Assembly: GCA_026873275.1 (NCBI GenBank)
Contig: JANTUC010000006.1
Coordinates: 2,267,149-2,331,148, forward strand
Length of the DNA stretch: 64,000 nt
From: Pseudopithomyces maydicus
Taxonomy: Eukaryota; Ascomycota; Dothideomycetes; Pleosporales; Didymosphaeriaceae
Direction: 5' to 3'
This document shows positions 1 through 11,089 of this stretch, piece after piece (position 1 is the first letter of the stretch; each line of letters begins with the position of its first letter). The notes beneath the pieces were generated by a model. It was not told the origin of the DNA. It did no database searches and saw only the letters and a program-made list of their open reading frames with translations. Made by a program: the position numbers and the translations under genes.

Positions 1-758
1 CATCCTTCCTGGCTTTCTAGCGGCAGTGAACCCAGACCGGTGGCTTGGTTTTGGAGGCCATGTATTGTTGTGAAGCTTGCCTTCCTAGTACCAGCTTCTA
101 GACGCTACCTGCGTTCTTCTCCGACGATGGCGTCGTTGCCATCGTGATTGGAGCCTTTGCTGTATCCGATCTCAGCCAGGGAGGTGCCTGTGACCCCAAC
201 GCTCCTGTGACCTCGTTGTACACGCACTAGGTATGCAGCAAGTGCAGGAATGAACGCATGTACCGTTCGTGGACACTTCGGCTCAAGGGAAAAAGCTGCC
301 CTGCGCGGCATGTAGGGAAGCGATCTGTACTCGGCCGATAAGAAGTATTAAAAGTTCTAGCAGTGGTGGTCTCAAGGGTGTCCTAAAAAACCGAGCGTCT
401 GTCACTGGCCCTCCTTTGTGCGTCATGGCAGTCGGGGAGGGCGGAGCAGCACCACAGCATCAGCGCACCCCCTAAGACCCTGTAATTGGCGATGTGGAGG
501 TGGGGCCCCGCGTTAACCATGCATCAGGCCGTGTCTCTTCACCAGTAGCTAGCCTAGCTCCCCGCCAAGCGTCCCAGGCTGAGTCTAGGAGCCCAAGTTC
601 ATCCTGATCCATAGTTCTTTATTGCCATGTATTATCCTCTATGCGGACTTCTCCATATTCCCCTCAATCCCGTCGCATAATTCACGAACCAACCCCATTT
701 TATTGCCGTTGTACTGTTCAAAGCTTCCACTCGAACCATACCCTAGCGATAAGAAGTC
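1..758. other. Intergenic, 5' edge of window
   Basis: No supported gene. Short open frames occur on both strands but have no recognisable motif, splice structure or codon pattern. The last 100 bases or so should contain the promoter and 5' leader of the Zn2Cys6 regulator that starts at 759; no clear TATA box was seen. Confidence 0.5.
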
Positions 759-3636
759 ATGACAGAAACAATGACTGATACAGACGTGAGCACGAACATA
801 GCTGAGAAGCAGCCTGAGACGCAGAGCCAAAAAGCGGAGGGAGAAACTACCAAAAGTCAGGACCGGAGTAAGACTCAGCAAGGTGCGAAGTCACAAAAGT
901 CCCGTCACAGGGCATCAGTAGCTTGTGCTTCGTGCCGAGATCGGCGGATTCGGGTATGTTCATATTCGGTAATGTGACAATTCTCACTGATAGTGGAAGT
1001 GCGTGGTGCCTCAAGGTGAAAAAGAATGCACACAATGTAAACGATCGGGTGTGGAGTGCATAATCAAGAATGACGACGAGCGAAGACGGTATGCATACAA
1101 TAATATGTTACTCTTTGTTGGCTAAAACCATCAGACCAATTTCTCGGGCATACATGTGTAGCCTGACCGACCGAGTAGCACTCCTAGAAAACATGTTAAA
1201 GGAACAGGGTGTCGAGGCACCGCCCGCACAACACCCACCGAAAACTCGCCACACTGCATTAGAGGAGAACAACCCAGGCCGGAAGTCAGAAGAACGACAG
1301 AGTCACCAGGAGCATTCAAGTCCGGGTAGCCAACCGAGTCCGCCGGAATACGGCGAGGCTGAGCACGTTGAACAGGGGAATAGTCCGTATGGCGAAGCGG
1401 ATAGCGCTGGATCGCCATCTATGCTTCCACCACCTAAGCGAGATGGAATGGTAAGTCGATTACTCTCTACACGGGGACATCTTAGCTTCGACCAACTCAG
1501 CGGCCGCCTAAGATACTTCGGGCCCACAACAAACTGTCATGTGCATTCAGAACATGGCAATCCTATGAATGCCGAGCAGCAGCTTTCAGAGCAATCACGA
1601 AGAGCCGAGAAGATAATTAGATCCCTGCCTTTGGAGACGTACGAATATCTTATGGAGATGTTCTGGCAGTTCTACAACCCCGTCATTCACGTTTTACACC
1701 AGGAAGCATTCGAACAAGACAGAGAAGCAGGAAGAACGCAATTTTATTCAGGGTTTCTTCATGTATGCGTGTTAGCGATAGGGTTTCGACATGCGGACAA
1801 AAAACGTCCAGATATCAAAAAGATATCCCTTCCGCAGATGGAAAGTACGTTGCACCGCGAAGCGAAATACATGCTCGACCATGAGTTAGAGCGACCAGGT
1901 GGTATTCCGACGGTAGTTGCTATGCTGCTACTTGGCGATCTTGAGTGTGGAGGTATGCTTCCCAAAGAACACGCTACGTGTAACAGAGCTGACTGAGAGC
2001 AGTTGGTCGCGATAACTTAGGGTGGCTTTACTCCGGTCTGGCTGTCCGGCTTGCTTTTGATATAGGTTTACATCTTGATTCTTCGCTTTCCGGTCTTCCC
2101 CAGCGAGAAGTAGAGATACGCCAAATGACGCTTTGGGCATGCGTCATATACGATAAAGTAAGGCAATCCTGGTTTTTTCCAACACAACGGTTCTAACTGA
2201 CCGCATCAGTATTGGGCACTATTCCTGGGTCGACCAACGGGAATGAAAAGCGGCGATCTAGAGATTTACAGTCTCTCTAAGCAATTCGAGCGCCTAGGCA
2301 CTTGTCGACCTGTTGGCCCAGAAAAGAATCTTGAAACTCAAATTTACGAAGCACTCATTGACCTTATGGAACTTGCCGGGAAGATCACAGAGAACATGGA
2401 CCCCCTGAAACAGAACACTGAGTCCGTGGTTGACCGAAACCAATATCTGCGCATGGCAGCGCTGGATCGTGAATTCAGCACCTGGTACGCGCGTCTCCCA
2501 GAGGAGCTTCGCTGGACGCCAGCAAATATTGCGACAGCGCCCTTTTCGTTTTTCTTATTGCACCAGCAATATCATAGTTCTTTGATCTTACTACATCGTC
2601 CCTTCGCATTGTATGACGACCAAAGTGCTCAAGGATACGAAGGAAGCGCCCCAGATGATCATTTTTCCGCATTATCGCGGACGGTTTGCACGAAGCATGC
2701 TATTCGTGTTGCGAGAATTTTCTGGCAGCACCGGCAACGATTTGATACCAAGCAGATCTTTGTTACGGGGATGCAGCATGCTGTGAGTGTAATTGAATTC
2801 TTTCCCAGACTGTCGTTAACGATTTTCAGGGTACCGCTGCAACCGCTCTGGTAGCTGCTTTGGCATTCATCAAGAACGAGAACGACCGTAACAACAACAT
2901 GCAATATCTGGAATGTCTTTCTGCTGCTCTCAACGACATGGCTATGACGTATCAACCTGCAGAACGTATGGCGGTTGTTTTGCGCGCCGTGATGATGGAA
3001 TTCCGGGGCGGGCCCATCGTCAACGACTTCAAACTGTACAAGCCGAAATCAGCGATTGTTCCAGCCCGCCGAGGATCTACTAATGAGGCCGCTGACATTC
3101 CAATGTACAAGAAGCGGCAAACGAGTCGACCGCGAGCTGGGACAGGCTCAAGTAAGAAACGGAGTATGAGCATGGTATCAAATGTCACCAACATCGACCT
3201 TACCATCAAAGCACCTATAGGTACGCAACGCTGGGATGCAGACGCAGAGCGCTCAGATGGATACATCATGGTGACACCTCGTTCAGAAATATCGTCCTGG
3301 CCGCCAATTTCGGAGGATACTCCTGCCCTATCGCACAGTCTTGCAACGCCTTCTACAGCAACACTTTCAACTTCAGAACCTCGGAACACATGGATGGGCG
3401 CGGAGTTGGACACATCCGATGCAATAAATAACCTTGCAACCGTGCATTTCCCCGAGATGAACGCACTAACAGACGGAGGCGATATGTCTCATCTGGATTT
3501 CCTGAACTTGGGCGATGTTGGCGAATGGGGGAAAGAGTGGGATGGGGGTAATGGAGTTAGCGTTGGAAGTGACTTGGATGGTTTTCCTCCCCAACAACCG
3601 GCATATGGGATGGGGTTTGGGAGTCTTTTGAATTAG
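759..3636 (+). CDS. Zn2Cys6 fungal transcription factor (pathway-specific regulator candidate)
   Basis: Nuclear DNA-binding regulator. Exons: 759-953, 1000-1088, 1135-1952, 2003-2157, 2210-2782, 2830-3636, giving 878 aa. The six cysteines of the binuclear zinc cluster are at residues 56, 59, 66, 75, 78 and 85 (C-x2-C-x6-C-x8-C-x2-C-x6-C); intron 1 splits the cluster right before Cys66, and the phase is restored exactly. A linker reading PISRAYMCSLTDRVALLE follows, typical of the dimerisation region next to the cluster. The middle homology region has the fungal_trans signature LLGDLECGVGRDNLG and LAVRLAFDIGLHLD (about residues 355-390), joined across intron 3. The C-terminal 200 residues are Ser/Thr-rich and acidic, as in activation domains. 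It ends 134 bp from the convergent reductase gene and opens a run of metabolic genes, so it probably controls them (inference). Target pathway not determinable. Confidence 0.9.
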
Positions 3637-3769
3637 GTGGTAGACATGCTTTCCGTACGATGTACGACACGAATTCGTTATTAGAAGAGGGTTTCTGTCT
3701 GAAGGGCGCTCGTTATTGCATTTTGATTTCTATAAATTTGCTTGACTTTAATCCTGCTCATGTATAGAT

Positions 3770-4990
3770 CTAAGGGATAATCTTGGCCTTGCGCATCCTA
3801 TCGAAAACCAGGCCCCATGCAAGCAGTGTATCCCTCTCTTCACCAAATCCTGTCGCGTACGTTTTAGTCATGTCGTACTGCCTGTCAAAATCAAACTGTG
3901 TCATCAGGAAGTACTCAAACCCAGGGAAAGTAAGAGGGCTATCTGCATGGCCTGTCTGTAGTCCTTTTTCTGCCTCCAACTTTTTCCAAGTACCGATATT
4001 CTCTTTGATGAATGTTCGCATCTCTGGTGGGTTCGAACTCGGACCTGTGCCATTCAGTCCAAAATAGGAACACAAAGCAGGCCACTTCTTGCTCCAGGAA
4101 GAGGGCTGCTCGGCGTCCGCGACATTGTACCCTGTGCCTTTCTCAATCTTCTCTGGATGGAGAGAGAGATAGAGAGTCTGGCGTGCGATCATGTCGCTTG
4201 ATGAGTCGTTGCTCAGAGCCACCCAGCTTTTCTGAGTGCCTGGGAAAGGCGCTTCAGAACCGGAGCCGTGCACCTCTTTCCACAGGGAAAGATAGATACC
4301 CATTACTGTCCCGAGACTGTAGAAATTCTGGTTTGGCACAAAGCCTATGATGATGTCAGGTCGAGTGTCGATCCAGTTCCATTTCTTGTCTTTTGCGTAG
4401 TCCGCGAGCCAGTCCATTTGTGGGTGATAGAATAATAAGTCATGATAAGGTTCTTTTAGACGTGGCTGAGACTCTTTGTGTGGGACTTTGAGGTAGTCTA
4501 TAGGATGGTTCTCGAGAAGATGGCATCCGTCTGTGATTAGAATTAGTAAATTGAGCATTTCTAAAATTGTATTTCACTTACACATCTTCGCTCCAGTTTG
4601 TAGGACTAAGAACTCGAGATTTGGACTGAGCTTATCAATAGCTAGTGTACTTCTTTTGAACATCGAAACCGCCTCTTCCAATTCTTTCTGCATGTCTGTC
4701 CCAGCTTTGTACGCAAGGTAGTATACATGTGTAACTTCTTCGATGTCTGGGATCTTTTCTTTGATCGTGTTCTCTAATTGCTCCTGACTACCTTGCAATA
4801 GATCGATTCCAGAGACGATATTCAGGCGTGAATTCTTGGGCCATTGGGACTGCTCTTGTGAAAGAGGACGGTTCGTGAGGGCATGGACGCGCTTCCATAG
4901 ATTAGATTGCGGGTAGTCATGTAGGATCTCGTTCACAAAAGACCATCCAGTGACGCCAGAAGCACCAAAGATCAGGGCTGACTTGGACAT
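3770..4990 (-). CDS. PRISE-like NAD(P)-dependent reductase (SDR/epimerase superfamily)
   Basis: Exons (minus) 4990-4582 and 4530-3770; one 51-nt intron; 389 aa. The N-terminus has a Rossmann glycine motif GASGVTG at residues 9-15. The intron joins LQTGAKM to YGCHL, restoring the family motif TG-x-K-x-YG-x-H, and FYHPQMDWL follows with Tyr171. These correspond to the Lys and Tyr catalytic positions of the PRISE family (progesterone 5-beta-reductase/iridoid synthase-like), which reduces enone C=C bonds using NAD(P)H. Start chosen at the Met directly before the Rossmann strand; an upstream Met would add 24 residues not expected in the family. Fungal members often sit in secondary-metabolite or detoxification clusters. 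Neighbours: converges on the Zn2Cys6 gene and shares direction with the transporter upstream. Substrate unknown. Confidence 0.85.
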
Positions 4991-5701
4991 GGTCACTTCT
5001 TGAAGTATAATTTTGCAGAAGGATATGACAGATGCTGGATGTGTTTCAATTCTGTAATTCAAAAGTAAAGTCGTGCCAGAATATTATTAACTTTTGAACG
5101 CTTGTCCATAGATCGCAATTCCAAGAGAGCATTTGTTTACCCCGCGAGCGACTGCGTAACCTTCTCCTGTCATGCTGCCCCTCCACAACATCCCAGAGGG
5201 ACTGATCGCCGTCCTAGATCATTTTAGCGTACGTACGGTCTAGTCGCATCTAGGTGCAGCTCCACTAGTACGTGTAAAATATTGATTCGGCGATGTATGC
5301 ATTCTAGGCAGCTGGAAAATGATAGCCGGATGGGTTCCCGATATTCCGGCGGGGAACCTTCACGATCTGTGATTTTCGGGTTGAGTCGTGGAGAATTGTA
5401 CCCCGCATGAAGCTCGAGTCGCGTGGCGAATGAACCGTCGCTGCTCTGCATTTGTGGAGCATGAAATGCAGGGCAGGCAGAAAAGCAAAGACCTCAAGTC
5501 AGTGTCGATCACAAGCTGGAAGTTTGAGCTTCCGTCAAATGGGTATCATTTCCGAACCAATCGTGACTACAGGACATAAGTGGTGCAGATTCGATCATCC
5601 TACTCGTATCAGTCTTAGGATTAACATAGGACACAGCGCAACGACAATGCTCCATATCCACCAAGGAATCTAATTCTTCTAAAACGAAATATCTGATCCG
5701 G
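4991..5701. other. Intergenic between reductase and MFS gene
   Basis: No gene supported. The half near 4990 is the promoter of the minus-strand reductase. At 5346-5352 it holds a CCG-G-CGG sequence, an everted pair of CGG triplets of the kind zinc-cluster proteins can bind; this is weak evidence alone. The half near 5700 is the 3' flank of the transporter. Confidence 0.4.
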
Positions 5702-7555
5702 CTAATGGTAAACGTTTTTCTCGGCATTGATATCGTTCTCCAGAAACACTTCCGTCTTATTCGTCATCTTCGGTCCTAGATCTTCACAATAGAAGCAACA
5801 TAGCAGACCCAGAATCCCGAAACTCAAACTACTAAGCGCAACAATTTTCAAACCGTGTGCATAGCTCCATTTGAATGCTAACCCGGCTGCGGCGAGTGCT
5901 TCCGGCGTGGTACCTGGAACATCGGCTATTGCTGTCGCACCCAGTGGGAAGGCAGCAAGTAGCTTCTGGGCGTTCTCTGAACTCATACCGGCTGCTATAG
6001 CTGCAGCAGGAAGAGTGGCCGCTGCGCGTGTCGATTGAGTGTTGGTGAGAATAGTCGTGTAGATTGCGACGGCGAGCGAGCCTCCAGCGTATCGAGCCAT
6101 GCCCGCCAAACCACCGGAAAATCCAAGATCCTCCTGGGGAACACCTAACTGGGTAAACGCAACTGATTCATATTGAGCCCATCCAAAAAACGCTGAATCT
6201 GTTAGTTGAGGAAACGGTCGGTACAATGTATTGATACTTACTAGCATTAATACAGCAGAATGCAATCATTAGACTTTGGTTGAACGGCGTACAGAGACCC
6301 ATCAATGCACCAAACAGCGTCATGCCGGTCCATGTAAAGATCAGCGTCTTTTTCCAGTGCTTAATCACACCCCCAAAAGCGATCAAGAGACAAGCTCCGA
6401 ATACTAGACCGACGTTTGGTGGTAAAGTAAGCAAAAGTTCCGTCGTGCGCGAGGTCGTAGAATCAAGATAGAATACATTAACCATGGTGGGCCTGCTCAA
6501 AATTAGCTCATCACATTATACGAGTTGACCTATGGCCTTAACTTACCAGATAATGTTCACACTATAATAGAACATAGTGACGATAAAAGCTACAACAAAC
6601 GGTGCAGTAAACTCCCTTCCTTTGTGACTGGCGAACAGGTGAGGTGGACACAGCTTGTGAGGGACACTGCTCACTGTTTCCCACCAACCGAAGGCCGCAA
6701 TCAGGACAAAACCAACAACCATGGGTCCGATAACTGTCGGGTCGCTGCTTGGCTTGTATGTCGTGTTGATGATACCAACGAGGACCAGACACACACCAGG
6801 GATGATCAGCGCACTTCCAACATAATCGAGGCCTTTGATAGCTTCATCCCATGGAATGCCCTTTGGATGCTTCGGTGGCTTGTAAAAGAGGTACAGGGCA
6901 GCCAGAGATACGAACTGAGCGACTAGACCACCGTAGTAAATATATTTCCAGCCTCCACTATCAATTGCGTAACGACCAACGATTGGACCAATGATGACTA
7001 TAACGAAGACGAAGCCATCACTGAGGCAAATCCCAATGTGTCTGAACTTATTTGGTAAGAGTTCTGGAATGGAGCACATGGCCATTTGGCAAAAGCCACC
7101 CCCAAATCCGGTGATTGCCAGTCCTGCTGTGAACTGTGAAGCGCCATTCGCAGTAGCTGTGACGACGAATCCAACGCAACAGCATGCATTTCCAAAAAGT
7201 AGGAATAGTCGTCGGCCGAACAGATCAGAATTGGCACCGGCAATTAGGAAGCCGATAGCATTTGCTGTCGTATATGCAGGAACGTACCAGGCCGAAGAGG
7301 TTGGATCACCGAATTGGATCGATAGTTTGGATTGCAGAGCAGCTGTCGTGGGGACCGGCCAGAAGGAGAGCCCAAAGGTAGAAGAGAGGACAAAGATGAC
7401 GAACCAAGTCTTCCACGTTATAATGACACTCTCACTATCGTTGTTTTGGAGAACAGTGGGAGGTGGCGAGGGAACCACGTCGATCTTTTCCACGTCTTGC
7501 TTTTCGAGTGAGGAGCCACGGAGGGGCTAGAAGTCATGTCTTCAGTCGCCATCAT
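5702..7555 (-). CDS. MFS transporter, trichothecene-efflux-pump (TRI12)-like; 5' end frame problem
   Basis: Twelve-to-fourteen-helix major facilitator, plasma membrane, probably exporting a small lipophilic molecule. Secure exons (minus): about 7520-6547, 6492-6242, 6192-5702, with introns of 54 and 49 nt; joins read YSVNIIW/PTMVNVFYLD and CCINAT/FFGWAQY. About 563 residues from codon 7493. Motif A is visible as AGANSDLFGRR, and the C-terminus is cytosolic and polar. Odd point: this frame has no ATG between an in-frame TAG (7526-7528) and the first helix. The natural start MMATEDMTSS (7555) lies in another frame. One more C in the CCCC run (plus-strand G run 7523-7526) would join start and body. 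So either a one-base deletion (assembly error or mutation) or an unrecognised 5' intron. It lies between the reductase and EthD genes in one direction, suggesting a cluster exporter. Confidence 0.8.
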
Positions 7556-8224
7556 GGGTTTGCGAGAGAATCGATTACTCTGGGACACAGAAGGTATCTG
7601 ATCCTTCGTCCTCTTTGATATAATGCATGACCTTCCTGCGGTCGAGAGGAAGCCTTCGAGGTTAGCGTCTTGATATCCCCGCATTCTGGGAGACCTTCTC
7701 CAGGTTTCATGGCAAGCTATTGGAGGATCACTGGGCTATCAATTAGTCCAGCGTTGTACTAAGATGTCACGAAGCTTAAAATATGGGGCATGAATCACAT
7801 CCACTGCTAGAATTATCGCATAACAGCCAGTGTCGCGCCCATGGGCTTCAGGGTATTATTATCCTGAACCTAGTATATATGGCTCTTCCAGGGTCATTTA
7901 GCGCAACGAATGATCATGTTCAGATGAGAGACTTTTTCCACCGTCAATTGGAATTGGATGCTTAGTTGACATGCGTATCAACTTCTTGTTCGCTATGGAT
8001 TTCAAAGGCTCTAGAAATCCGCGTGTAAATAACAATACATTCTTGCATAAGACATATAGACGGGAAAATGTGTTCTCGCAGTACAACGTTTGTTATCTGC
8101 TAGAGAATTTTTGATTCATTGCATAAAGCATCCGAAGGCTTACATTCGTTGCAGGAGACGAAAGGCATCGGCATAGCGCCACTTCAATCCGACTGCTTGG
8201 CTTGAGGAGAATCCTCCCGCGGAG
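7556..8224. other. Intergenic upstream of MFS gene
   Basis: Promoter of the minus-strand transporter and 3' flank of the EthD gene. One frame running into the MFS start stays open up to 7684, but carries no recognisable domain. Nothing else supported. Confidence 0.4.
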
Positions 8225-8939
8225 CTACATCGTTCTCGTTACGGGTAAGTCCATCCGTCTCATCACACTGTGGAATTGCTTTCCCAAAGACGATGTTGTC
8301 GTGGCTATTTGCTGGTCAGGATTTCGTTTTGCACGCTTTAGCAGCAAGGTGGTGACTTGCCCAGCAAAAACTTTGATCCCACTTGTTTTGTAATCCATGA
8401 AGTGATCCGCATCGGGCAATAGTGCTAGTTGGATCAGTGAGTGGGGTTGATGATCGCTGAAAAGCATGACTAGCCTACCTGCTGCGTACTCTGGACTGGT
8501 GGAAAACCTTTCCCAGTCGTCCCTGTGGTATTGTCAGTGTATGAGATCGAATGTTGCAGGGGGTTGGCATACCAGTCGCGAACCCAGATTTGTGAGCAAG
8601 CGTCGTAATCCAATAGCTCCATTCCCGCAGCCTTGATCCTGGCTTTGATTTCCGGCGTTTGATATGTCTTGGCTATCAGATTTGGCGTTGTGGAGTGGCA
8701 ATATTACCTACCTGCACATATCGTTGTATCTTGACAACGTTGAAGAGTTTTGCTGCTACCGTCAAGTCGGCGTGGACGTGGTTGTAGTGCATTTGAAAGT
8801 GGTCATCATCCACGTTTGGTAATTTCTTAAAAAAGAAGGAAAGTTTGATGCACGCTTGATATGATCAGTCTTGGTTCGCAATTTGGGGAGTTTAACGGAC
8901 GCTGGTAATTCTCTCTGGCGCTCCAATCGAAGCGTTCAT
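8225..8939 (-). CDS. EthD-domain protein (dimeric alpha-beta barrel)
   Basis: Small cytosolic protein, about 174 aa. Model (minus): 8939-8897, 8854-8712, 8667-8573, 8522-8479, 8424-8225; the first intron is the least certain (42 nt, GTTAAA donor). The product reads FFFKKLPNVDDDHFQMHYNH, then VKIQRYVQ, LLDYDACSQIWV, DWDDWERF and SPEYAA, then LLPDADHFMDYKTSGIKVF, the recurring pattern of fungal EthD proteins: beta strand, H-x3-H region, YVQ, IW, and a C-terminal strand after a DxxHF motif. EthD proteins act in ring-opening or decarboxylation steps of aromatic polyketides and in ether degradation; the fold is a ferredoxin-like dimer. Two introns end in AAG because the AG nearest the branch site appears too close. 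It lies co-directional between the transporter and the alcohol dehydrogenase, supporting a pathway role. Exact reaction unknown. Confidence 0.75.
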
Positions 8940-9426
8940 TGCTGAAATGGTGCTACAAAAGATTAGAATCGCTTCCACTAAATCCCGATGGGAAGAACAT
9001 ACTTCTACTTTATTATGAACCATGATGTGAATTCCAAAAAGTAGTATTCAGATCAGCTTTGTCAAATGGATTGTAGAGTTTAAACCTTCTTCTAAACCCC
9101 ATTGTAGTCTATATACGTGACCTGCAAGGTATATGCGCATAGGATTATCCGGCATTCGTTGGATTTGTGCAAATCAATGGAAAGAACAGCTGATAGAAAC
9201 GATACAGCCAAGCTTACCAGACGAGTTTTAAACCCGGTAGTGAGAAGTTCTATCGTGCGGGGAAACAGTAGCGGTTGACCAGTGGTGTAGCTCATCGTTA
9301 GCTCAACGCCACGACGCTACTCTCAGACTGTACTCTTCGCAGCGTAGCAAATACCAGACTAAAGTTTGTAGGATATGACGATGTGAATGTTCATTATGTA
9401 CCCAGGAGAATGAATTATCTATTCAG
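8940..9426. other. Intergenic, EthD promoter / ADH 3' flank
   Basis: No gene supported. A short minus-strand frame beginning with ATG at 9295 runs 67 codons but has no family match by eye. The segment should hold the EthD promoter. Confidence 0.4.
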
Positions 9427-10598
9427 CTATGAGAATATAACGACCTGTCTCTTGTCTGCCTTGCCCTTCTCCATGTCTTCCACCATACGCGGCAAATCCT
9501 CAATCTTGTTGAATTCTACATCTGGTTGAATGCTTCGGTGCTATTAGCCAGTGCGCGCTAGTTCTAAGGCGATCGGACTTACTTATGCTTCGCGGTAAAA
9601 TCGACAGCCTTCTTCATCCGCTGTGGTATCGATGTACTATCCGCCTTAATGCGGTATCTTCCAGTCGTCAGATCAAATGTGGTGATAAAATCCAAAGGCT
9701 TAGGAGCGATTCCAATGACCATCAGGAGTCCCCCAACCCGGAGAATATCAGGCGCGCCCGCATACGCGGCGTTACTCGCAGAATACACAGCTGCAGCATG
9801 ACAACCTTTGCCATCCGTAGTCTTCTTCACCTCTTCGACGTAGTTCTTGTTCTTCATGGAGTTGAAGACGGCGTCCGCACCAACCTTCTTCGCCATCTCT
9901 AGCTGCGAGTCGTTGATATCCAAGCCGATCGTCTTATATCCCATCTGCACCGGAATCAGTCCAACTTTTCACCTCATCTCGATATGAACATCTACTCACA
10001 GCCTTCGCATATTGTATAGCATACTGGCCCAACCCCCACACCCAATCACCGCCAACCACTGCCCCTCCCGCAACTCACAACTATCCACCGAATGAAAACT
10101 CGTAATCCCCGCACAGAACAGTGGTGCCGCCTTAGAAATCTCCAACTCTTTTGGCAACAGCACCGCATTCTGCCAGTCCACCACCGCATACTCCGCGAAA
10201 AACCCATCGACCACAAAACCCTGCAGCTTGGACTTCCCCGTCTCGCACCGCAGATTATGCACCTTGCAACCTTCGCACTCGAAGCAGCAGTCAATGAAGT
10301 AGTTCGTACCGATAGCGTCCCCGACGTTGAAGCCTTTACCCTCGGCGTTCTTCCCAATGGATTCGATGTACCCGACGCCTTCGTGGCCGAGGGTGGCTGG
10401 GTAGTCCGGGCGCATGTCCATGTGGAGGTCGGAATGGCATAGTGAGGCGGATTGTATTTTTACAAGGAATTGGTTGGAGTTTGGGGTGGGGATTGGGATG
10501 TCGTTTATTACGACTTTCTTTTGGGTACTGGGATGTGTGAGGGCGGCGGGTGGAATGGGGTCGGTGGAGACTTACGGGTCCCATTGGCCGGCTCTCAT
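9427..10598 (-). CDS. Zinc-dependent alcohol dehydrogenase, with a one-base frame break
   Basis: Medium-chain NAD(P)-dependent alcohol dehydrogenase, cytosolic. Exons (minus) 10598-10576, 10527-10000, 9944-9583, 9532-9427; about 339 aa once the break is bridged. Catalytic zinc ligands are seen in SLCHSDLHMD and LGHEGVGYIE. The structural zinc site has four cysteines in CCFECEGCKVHNLRCE. The Rossmann motif reads GCGG then loses frame: the plus-strand CCCCC run at 10033-10037 is one base short, and six would give GCGGLGQYAIQYAK. Downstream exons are fully open in the right phase (GYKTIGLDINDSQLEMAKK; final residues RQVVIFS). The last intron ends in AAG after a CTAAT branch site. Either a sequencing/assembly deletion or a recent null allele; codon use and the rest of the gene look intact. 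Role in the cluster: oxidising or reducing an alcohol/aldehyde intermediate. Confidence 0.85.
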
Positions 10599-11089
10599 GG
10601 TGGAGGTTGAAAGTCAGATAATCTATTGATTATAGAGGGTTTACGGTGAGTACTGTGTTGGATTATGTGTTATTTAAAGGCGTGATCATTACATGTAAAG
10701 TGAGGACAGTATGGAAATCATGTTGGCGCCCAAGTGCAGTGCATTGGACATTTTCCGTGCTTCCGTAGCGGAAAAGATACCCCGGGGCCCATATTGGATA
10801 TGTTTGAACACAGCAGCTCGACTGTGATTTGTCCTTGGCGAGCTCGTGGAGCGGGGATAGTGACGCGGGGTGGAGGGGCTTCTCCAGACCCTGCGCGAGT
10901 CAATAGGTGGTACTCGTGATGTTCACTTGAATCATGCACGCCCGTAGAACAGTATAGCAGAACATAATGTCCCTTCTCGCGGCTCAATTTGCTTTGCAAT
11001 TGAGAGTTACAAACAACGTAATATTAATTGTTCTGTAGCATTTCACGAGTAGTTAGATCCAAAATGTTTCATCACGATAAAATAGAGCT
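10599..11089. other. Intergenic, ADH promoter
   Basis: No gene supported. The ADH promoter lies here. It contains the perfect inverted repeat TTCCGTAGCGGAA at 10761-10773, listed separately. Some open minus-strand sequence at 10718-10999 lacks a convincing start or domain. Confidence 0.4.
10761..10773. promoter_or_regulatory. Everted CGG repeat (CCG-N3-CGG), candidate zinc-cluster binding site
   Basis: TTCCGTAGCGGAA is a perfect 5-bp inverted repeat around a 3-bp centre, presenting CCG and CGG triplets. Zn2Cys6 proteins bind paired CGG triplets whose orientation and spacing are protein-specific. It lies about 165 bp upstream of the alcohol dehydrogenase start, in the stretch likely controlled by the regulator at 759-3636. 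Assignment to that regulator is inference. Confidence 0.3.

Noticed and set aside
9092..9295. 67-codon minus-strand frame upstream of the EthD gene
   Set aside because: Starts with ATG but has no recognised motif and no continuing exon.
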